Below, piece by piece: positions 57,805 to 64,000 of a stretch of 64,000 nucleotides of DNA. The DNA is taken from the NCBI GenBank assembly GCA_946699065.1, contig CAMPDV010000530.1:1-64000 (forward strand), read 5' to 3'. A program made the position numbers and the translations under genes. The DNA is from Loxodes magnus (Eukaryota; Ciliophora; Karyorelictea; Loxodida; Loxodidae). The number at the start of each line of letters is the position of its first letter. The stretch's first letter is position 1. The notes beneath the pieces are model-generated. The model had not been told where the DNA came from, did no database searches, and saw only the letters and a list, made by a program, of their open reading frames with translations.

Positions 57805-58299
57805 CGTCTAATCATAACTTCCCGATACGATGAACTCTGAATCACTGGATATAGACACAGCATATACATAATCTGTGTGACCACTCATGGTCTTACAGGT
57901 ACATGTCTTGACGTCCCATAGTCTCACCGTCTTATCATAACTTTCCGATACGATGAACTCTGAATCACTGGATATAGCCACAGATAATACTGAATTTGTG
58001 TGACCACTCATGGTCTTACAGGTACCTGTCTTGACGTCCCATAGTCTCACCGTATAATCATGACTTCCCGATACGATGAACTCTGAATCACTGGATATAG
58101 CCACAGATAATACATAATCTGTGTGACCACTCATGGTCTTACAGGTACCTGTCTTGACGTCCCATAGTCTCACCGTCTAATCATGACTTCCCGATACGAT
58201 GAACTCTGAATCACTGGATATAGCCACAGATAATACTGAATTTGTGTGACCACTCATGGTCTTACAGGTACATGTCTTGACGTCCCATAGTCTCACCGT

Positions 58300-59403
58300 C
58301 TAATCATAACTTCCCGATACGATGAACTCTGAATCACTGGATATAGCCACAGCATATACATAACTAGTGTGACCACTCATGGTCTTACAGGTACCTGTCT
58401 TGACGTCCCATAGTCTCACCGTATAATCATGACTTCCCGATACGATGAACTCTGAATCACTGGATATAGCCACAGCATATACATAACTAGTGTGACCACT
58501 CATTGTCTTATAGGTACCTGTCTTGACGTCCCATAGTCTCACCGTATTATCATAACTTTCCGATACGATGAACTCTGAATCACTGGATATAGCCACAGAT
58601 AATAGATAATTAGTGTGACCACTCATGGTCTTACAGGTACCTGTCTTGACGTCCCATAGTCTCACCGTCTTATCATAACTTCCCGATACGATGAACTCAG
58701 AATCACTGGATATAGCCACAGCATATACATAATCTGTGTGACCACTCATGGTCTTACAGGTACCTGTCTTGACGTCCCATAGTCTCACCGTCTTATCATA
58801 ACTTTCCGATACGATGAACTCTGAATCACTGGATATAGCCACAGATCTTACATAACTAGTGTGACCACTCATGGTCTTACAGGTACCTGTCTTGACGTCC
58901 CATAGTCTCACCGTCCTATCATAACTTCCCGATACGATGAACTCTGAATCACTGGATATAGCCACAGATAATACATAATCTGTGTGACCACTCATGGTCT
59001 TACAGGTACCTGTCTTGACGTCCCATAGTCTCACCGTCTAATCATAACTTCCCGATACGATGAACTCTGAATCACTGGATATAGCCACAGATAATACTGA
59101 ATTTGTGTGACCACTCATGGTCTTACAGGTACCTGTCTTGACGTCCCATAGTCTCACCGTATAATCATGACTTCCCGATACGATGAACTCTGAATCACTG
59201 GATATAGCCACAGATAATACATAATCTGTGTGACCACTCATGGTCTTACAGGTACCTGTCTTGACGTCCCATAGTCTCACCGTCCTATCATAACTTCCCG
59301 ATACGATGAACTCTGAATCACTGGATATAGCCACAGATAATACTGAATCTGTGTGACCACTCATGGTCTTACAGGTACCTGTCTTGACGTCCCATAGTCT
59401 CAC
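58300..59403 (-). repeat. Block E, right copy
   Basis: Partner of 53626-54729 at exactly 38 units. Differences are SESYDK for YDK and SESYDN with RLW for YDRT with RLC, both known array-wide variants. The second open stretch (59038-59403) is identical in protein to its partner. Confidence 0.85.
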
Positions 59404-59406
59404 CGT

Positions 59407-60387
59407 CTAATCATAACTTCCCGATACGATGAACTCTGAATCACTGGATATAGACACAGATAATACTGAATTTGTGTGACCACTCATGGTCTTACAGGTA
59501 CATGTCTTGACGTCCCATAGTCTCACCGTCTTATCATAACTTTCCGATACGATGAACTCTGAATCACTGGATATAGACACAGATAATACTGAATTTGTGT
59601 GACCACTCATGGTCTTACAGGTACATGTCTTGACGTCCCATAGTCTCACCGTCTTATCATAACTTTCCGATACGATGAACTCTGAATCACTGGATATAGC
59701 CACAGATAATACTGAATTTGTGTGACCACTCATGGTCTTACAGGTACATGTCTTGACGTCCCATAGTCTCACCGTCTAATCATAACTTCCCGATACGATG
59801 AACTCTGAATCACTGGATATAGACACAGCATATACATAATCTGTGTGACCACTCATGGTCTTACAGGTACATGTCTTGACGTCCCATAGTCTCACCGTAT
59901 AATCATAACTTCCCGATACGATGAACTCTGAATCACTGGATATAGACACAGATAATACTGAATTTGTGTGACCACTCATGGTCTTACAGGTACATGTCTT
60001 GACGTCCCATAGTCTCACCGTCTTATCATAACTTTCCGATACGATGAACTCTGAATCACTGGATATAGCCACAGATAATACTGAATTTGTGTGACCACTC
60101 ATGGTCTTACAGGTACCTGTCTTGACGTCCCATAGTCTCACCGTATAATCTCCATTTCCCGATACGATGAACTCTGAATCACTGGATATAGCCACAGATA
60201 ATACATAATCTGTGTGACCACTCATGGTCTTACAGGTACCTGTCTTGACGTCCCATAGTCTCACCGTATAATCATGACTTCCCGATACGATGAACTCTGA
60301 ATCACTGGATATAGCCACAGATAATACTGAATTTGTGTGACCACTCATGGTCTTACAGGTACATGTCTTGACGTCCCATAGTCTCAC
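59407..60387 (-). repeat. Block F, right copy
   Basis: Partner of 56824-57804. It contains a 203-codon open stretch (59776-60387) with SGNGDY and four VKTCTC units. Cys-35 is most frequent in this part of the window. Confidence 0.8.
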
Positions 60388-60882
60388 CGTCTAATCATAA
60401 CTTCCCGATACGATGAACTCTGAATCACTGGATATAGCCACAGCATATACATAACTAGTGTGACCACTCATGGTCTTACAGGTACCTGTCTTGACGTCCC
60501 ATAGTCTCACCGTATAATCATGACTTCCCGATACGATGAACTCTGAATCACTGGATATAGCCACAGCATATACATAACTAGTGTGACCACTCATTGTCTT
60601 ATAGGTACCTGTCTTGACGTCACATAGTCTCACCGTCCTATCATAACTTCCCGATACGATGAACTCTGAATCACTGGATATAGCCACAGATAATAGATAA
60701 TTAGTGTGACCACTCATGGTCTTACAGGTACCTGTCTTGACGTCCCATAGTCTCACCGTATTATCATAACTTTCCGATACGATGAACTCTGAATCACTGG
60801 ATATAGCCACAGATAATACTGAATTTGTGTGACCACTCATGGTCTTACAGGTACATGTCTTGACGTCCCATAGTCTCACCGT

Positions 60883-62109
60883 CTAATCATAACTTCCCGA
60901 TACGATGAACTCTGAATCACTGGATATAGACACAGCATATACATAATCTGTGTGACCACTCATGGTCTTACAGGTACATGTCTTGACGTCCCATAGTCTC
61001 ACCGTCTTATCATAACTTTCCGATACGATGAACTCTGAATCACTGGATATAGCCACAGATGATACATAATTAGTGTGACCACTCATGGTCTTACAGGTAC
61101 CTGTCTTGACGTCCCATAGTCTCACCGTCTTATCATAACTTCCCGATACGATGAACTCAGAATCACTGGATATAGCCACAGCATATACATAATCTGTGTG
61201 ACCACTCATGGTCTTACAGGTACCTGTCTTGACGTCCCATAGTCTCACCGTATAATCATAACTTTCCGATACGATGAACTCTGAATCACTGGATATAGCC
61301 ACAGATAATACTGAATCTGTGTGACCACTCATGGTCTTACAGGTACCTGTCTTGACGTCCCATAGTCTCACCGTATTATCATAACTTTCCGATACGATGA
61401 ACTCTGAATCACTGGATATAGCCACAGCATATACATAACTAGTGTGACCACTCATGGTCTTACAGGTACCTGTCTTGACGTCCCATAGTCTCACCGTATA
61501 ATCTCCACTTCCCGATACGATGAACTCTGAATCACTGGATATAGCCACAGATGATACATAACTAGTGTGACCACTCATGGTCTTACAGGTACCTGTCTTG
61601 ACGTCCCATAGTCTCACCGTATAATCTCCATTTCCCGATACGATGAACTCTGAATTACTGGATATAGCCACAGCATATACAGAACTAGTGTGACCACTCA
61701 TGGTCTTACAGGTACCTGTCTTGACGTCCCATAGTCTCACCGTATAATCTCCACTTCCCGATAGGATGAACTCAGAATCACTGGATATAGCCACAGCATA
61801 TACATAACTAGTGTGACCACTCATGGTCTTACAGGTACCTGTCTTGACGTCCCATAGTCTCACCGTCCTATCATAACTTTCCGATACGATGAACTCTGAA
61901 TCACTGGATATAGCCACAGATGATACATAACTAGTGTGACCACTCATGGTCTTACAGGTACCTGTCTTGACGTCCCATAGTCTCACCGTATAATCTCCAC
62001 TTCCCGATACGATGAACTCTGAATCACTGGATATAGACACAGATAATACTGAATTTGTGTGACCACTCATGGTCTTACAGGTACATGTCTTGACGTCCCA
62101 TAGTCTCAC
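60883..62109 (-). pseudogene. Open stretch of 10 WD40 units (408 codons)
   Basis: Third longest open stretch, between TAG stops at codon 25. Units in order include VKTCTC/NSVLSV-S/GSGDY, SYVSSV/SESYDRT, FILSGSGDY, SSVYAV with ISSNS and SGNGDY, SYVSSV/GSGDY, SESYDN, SESYDY, YDK, NYVSSV/SESYDK and a last VKTCTC unit. Units 3 to 6 match the start of the 572-codon stretch. Nothing but WD40 repeat is present. Confidence 0.45.
61263..61816 (-). repeat. Gly/Asn-rich block D, right copy
   Basis: Partner of 46257-46810, offset 15,006 bp or 122 units, including the unique GATAGGATG (Leu-19), the ISSNS unit and SGNGDY. It is extended on the right by another SYVSSV unit and a GSGDY unit not found at the left copy. 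Confidence 0.85.
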
Positions 62110-63834
62110 CGTCTAATCATAACTTTCCGATACGATGAACTCTGAATCACTGGATATAGACACAGATAATACTGAATTTGTGTGACCACTCATGGTCTTA
62201 CAGGTACATGTCTTGACGTCCCATAGTCTCACCGTCTTATCATAACTTTCCGATACGATGAACTCTGAATCACTGGATATAGCCACAGATAATACTGAAT
62301 TTGTGTGACCACTCATGGTCTTACAGGTACATGTCTTGACGTCCCATAGTCTCACCGTATAATCATGACTTCCCGATACGATGAACTCTGAATCACTGGA
62401 TATAGACACAGCATATACATAACTAGTGTGACCACTCATGGTCTTACAGGTACATGTCTTGACGTCCCATAGTCTCACCGTATAATCATGACTTCCCGAT
62501 ACGATGAACTCTGAATCACTGGATATAGCCACAGATAATACTGAATTTGTGTGACCACTCATGGTCTTACAGGTACATGTCTTGACGTCCCATAGTCTCA
62601 CCGTCTAATCATAACTTCCCGATACGATGAACTCTGAATCACTGGATATAGCCACAGATCTTACATAACTAGTGTGACCACTCATGGTCTTACAGGTACC
62701 TGTCTTGACGTCCCATAGTCTCACCGTATAATCATAACTTCCCGATACGATGAACTCTGAATCACTGGATATAGCCACAGATGATACATAATTAGTGTGA
62801 CCACTCATGGTCTTACAGGTACCTGTCTTGACGTCCCATAGTCTCACCGTCTAATCATAACTTCCCGATACGATGAACTCTGAATCACTGGATATAGCCA
62901 CAGATAATACTGAATTTGTGTGACCACTCATGGTCTTACAGGTACATGTCTTGACGTCCCATAGTCTCACCGTCTTATCATAACTTTCCGATACGATGAA
63001 CTCTGAATCACTGGATATAGCCACAGATAATACATAATCTGTGTGACCACTCATGGTCTTACAGGTACCTGTCTTGACGTCCCATAGTCTCACCGTATAA
63101 TCATAACTTCCCGATACGATGAACTCTGAATCACTGGATATAGCCACAGATCATACATAACTAGTGTGACCACTCATGGTCTTACAGGTACCTGTCTTGA
63201 CGTCCCATAGTCTCACCGTCTTATCATCACTTCCCGATACGATGAACTCTGAATCACTGGATATAGCCACAGATAATACATAATCTGTGTGACCACTCAT
63301 GGTCTTACAGGTACCTGTCTTGACGTCCCATAGTCTCACCGTCTAATCATAACTTCCCGATACGATGAACTCTGAATCACTGGATATAGCCACAGATAAT
63401 ACATAATCTGTGTGACCACTCATGGTCTTACAGGTACCTGTCTTGACGTCCCATAGTCTCACCGTATAATCTCCATTTCCCGATACGATGAACTCTGAAT
63501 CACTGGATATAGCCACAGATAATACATAATCTGTGTGACCACTCATGGTCTTACAGGTACATGTCTTGACGTCCCATAGTCTCACCGTCTAATCATAACT
63601 TCCCGATACGATGAACTCTGAATCACTGGATATAGACACAGATAATACTGAATCTGTGTGACCACTCATGGTCTTACAGGTACATGTCTTGACGTCCCAT
63701 AGTCTCACCGTCTTATCATAACTTTCCGATACGATGAACTCTGAATCACTGGATATAGCCACAGATAATACTGAATTTGTGTGACCACTCATGGTCTTAC
63801 AGGTACATGTCTTGACGTCCCATAGTCTCACCGT

Positions 63835-64000
63835 CTAATCATAACTTCCCGATACGATGAACTCTGAATCACTGGATATAGCCACAGATAATACTGAATT
63901 TGTGTGACCACTCATGGTCTTACAGGTACCTGTCTTGACGTCCCATAGTCTCACCGTCTAATCATGACTTCCCGATACGATGAACTCTGAATCACTGGAT
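63835..64000 (-). repeat. Array continues off the right edge
   Basis: The last units are NSVLSV with TAG at codon 25 (63835-63837 and 63958-63960). The sequence ends in mid-unit with no unique DNA, so the array continues to the right. Confidence 0.8.

Larger units (their letters stand above)
1..64000 (-). repeat. Tandem array of ~520 WD40-coding 123-bp units
   Basis: The unit is 123 bp, 41 codons on the minus strand. Counting from Gly of GHT as codon 1, the frame is G-H-T at 1-3, variable 4-8, V-A-I-S-S-D-S-E-F at 9-17, I-V-S-G-S at 18-22, variable 23, D24, variable 25, T-V-R-L-W-D at 26-31, V-K-T-G-T at 32-36, variable 37 (Cys, Tyr or Phe), K-T-M-S at 38-41. GH dipeptide, the Asp and the WD dipeptide are WD40 hallmarks. 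Phase tracking of one landmark (GAATCACTGG, plus strand) gives exactly 333 units from 1 to 40956 once three 1-bp deletions are allowed for, and 181 units from 41727 to 63988 with one more. The unit is about 43% GC. WD40 repeats fold as beta-propeller blades used for protein binding; one propeller normally needs about seven, so 520 in one chain would be extreme. In-frame stops interrupt it throughout. Confidence 0.97.
42270..64000 (-). other. 21.7-kb block in one frame, broken only by stops
   Basis: About 177 units in constant phase up to the right edge. This part is rich in VKTCTC (Cys-35), RLC (Cys-30) and YDRT units and holds the longest open stretches. Again only stops at codons 5, 7, 23 and 25 interrupt the frame. 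Confidence 0.8.

Noticed and set aside
1..64000. CRISPR array or other direct-repeat/spacer structure
   Set aside because: Units abut directly with no spacers; what varies is single codons inside a coding-type repeat.
1..64000. About 144 separate small bacterial-type genes with GTG starts
   Set aside because: The GTG is the invariant Val-27 (or Val-9) codon of the unit, a few codons after each stop. There is no ribosome-binding site or ATG context, and the gaps are just the rest of the unit.
1..64000. Diversity-generating retroelement target region
   Set aside because: No reverse transcriptase or template repeat is in the window, and changes are not limited to adenine positions.
1..64000. 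Introns removing the stops (GTAAGA in VRSV units resembles a splice donor)
   Set aside because: The motif is just the Val-Arg codons, it is absent from most stop-bearing units, and no pyrimidine tract or branch-like sequence stands near a fitting acceptor.
1..64000. Coding regions on the plus strand
   Set aside because: Each unit carries stops in all three plus-strand frames (for example TAG in CCATAGTC, TAA in ATAATC, TGA in CTGAATC), so no long frame exists.

Overview
The whole 64 kb window is one tandem array. A 123-bp unit (41 codons) repeats about 520 times, head to tail, with no unique sequence and with neither end of the array in view. Read on the minus strand, each unit is a textbook WD40 repeat: GHT near the start, SSDSEF and SGS in the middle, D-x-TVRLWD, then VKTGT-x-KTMS. 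No other gene, RNA, mobile element or unique flank is present. The plus strand is closed by stops in every unit.

The frame is not open. At least about 140 in-frame stops cut it into open stretches of 1 to 14 units (up to 572 codons). The stops are not scattered: TAG sits at unit codon 25 (and rarely codon 5), TAA at codon 23, TGA at codon 7. These are exactly the codons where sense residues vary between units (surface loops of a WD40 blade). Each stop is one base from a sense codon used at the same place. Under a code with UAA/UAG = Gln (or Glu) and UGA = Trp, every stop would become a residue common at that place in WD40 proteins. So the array is either a decayed or never-translated, heavily homogenised WD40 array, or a WD40 coding array in an organism with reassigned stops. 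The sequence alone cannot decide.

Layout: 1-20 kb is rich in SYVYAV and YDY/HDY units and carries three identical 1-bp deletions (1106, 1597, 5901) and two copies of a 23-unit block (12.9-14.4 and 15.8-17.2 kb). From 20 to 41 kb, units with WYVKTGTY, HDN, YDK and DRT and a 246-bp dimer (DYVLSV/NSVLSV) dominate. A jumbled 0.64-kb zone lies at 41.0-41.65 kb, built only of pieces of the unit. From 42 to 64 kb, VKTCTC, RLC and DRT units are common and large blocks recur at exact multiples of 123 bp (21, 25, 38, 57 and 122 units). Outside the jumbled zone the 123-bp phase is lost only four times, each by 1 bp.

Organism: not identifiable. About 43% GC, hundreds of near-identical coding-type repeats and interrupted frames suggest a eukaryote (protist, invertebrate or fungus) rather than a bacterium. 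GTG 'starts' after each stop are only the invariant Val-27 codon, not initiation sites. Fungal HET-E/HNWD NLR proteins are the nearest known parallel for highly identical WD40 repeats that vary at a few surface positions, but no NACHT or effector domain is visible here.
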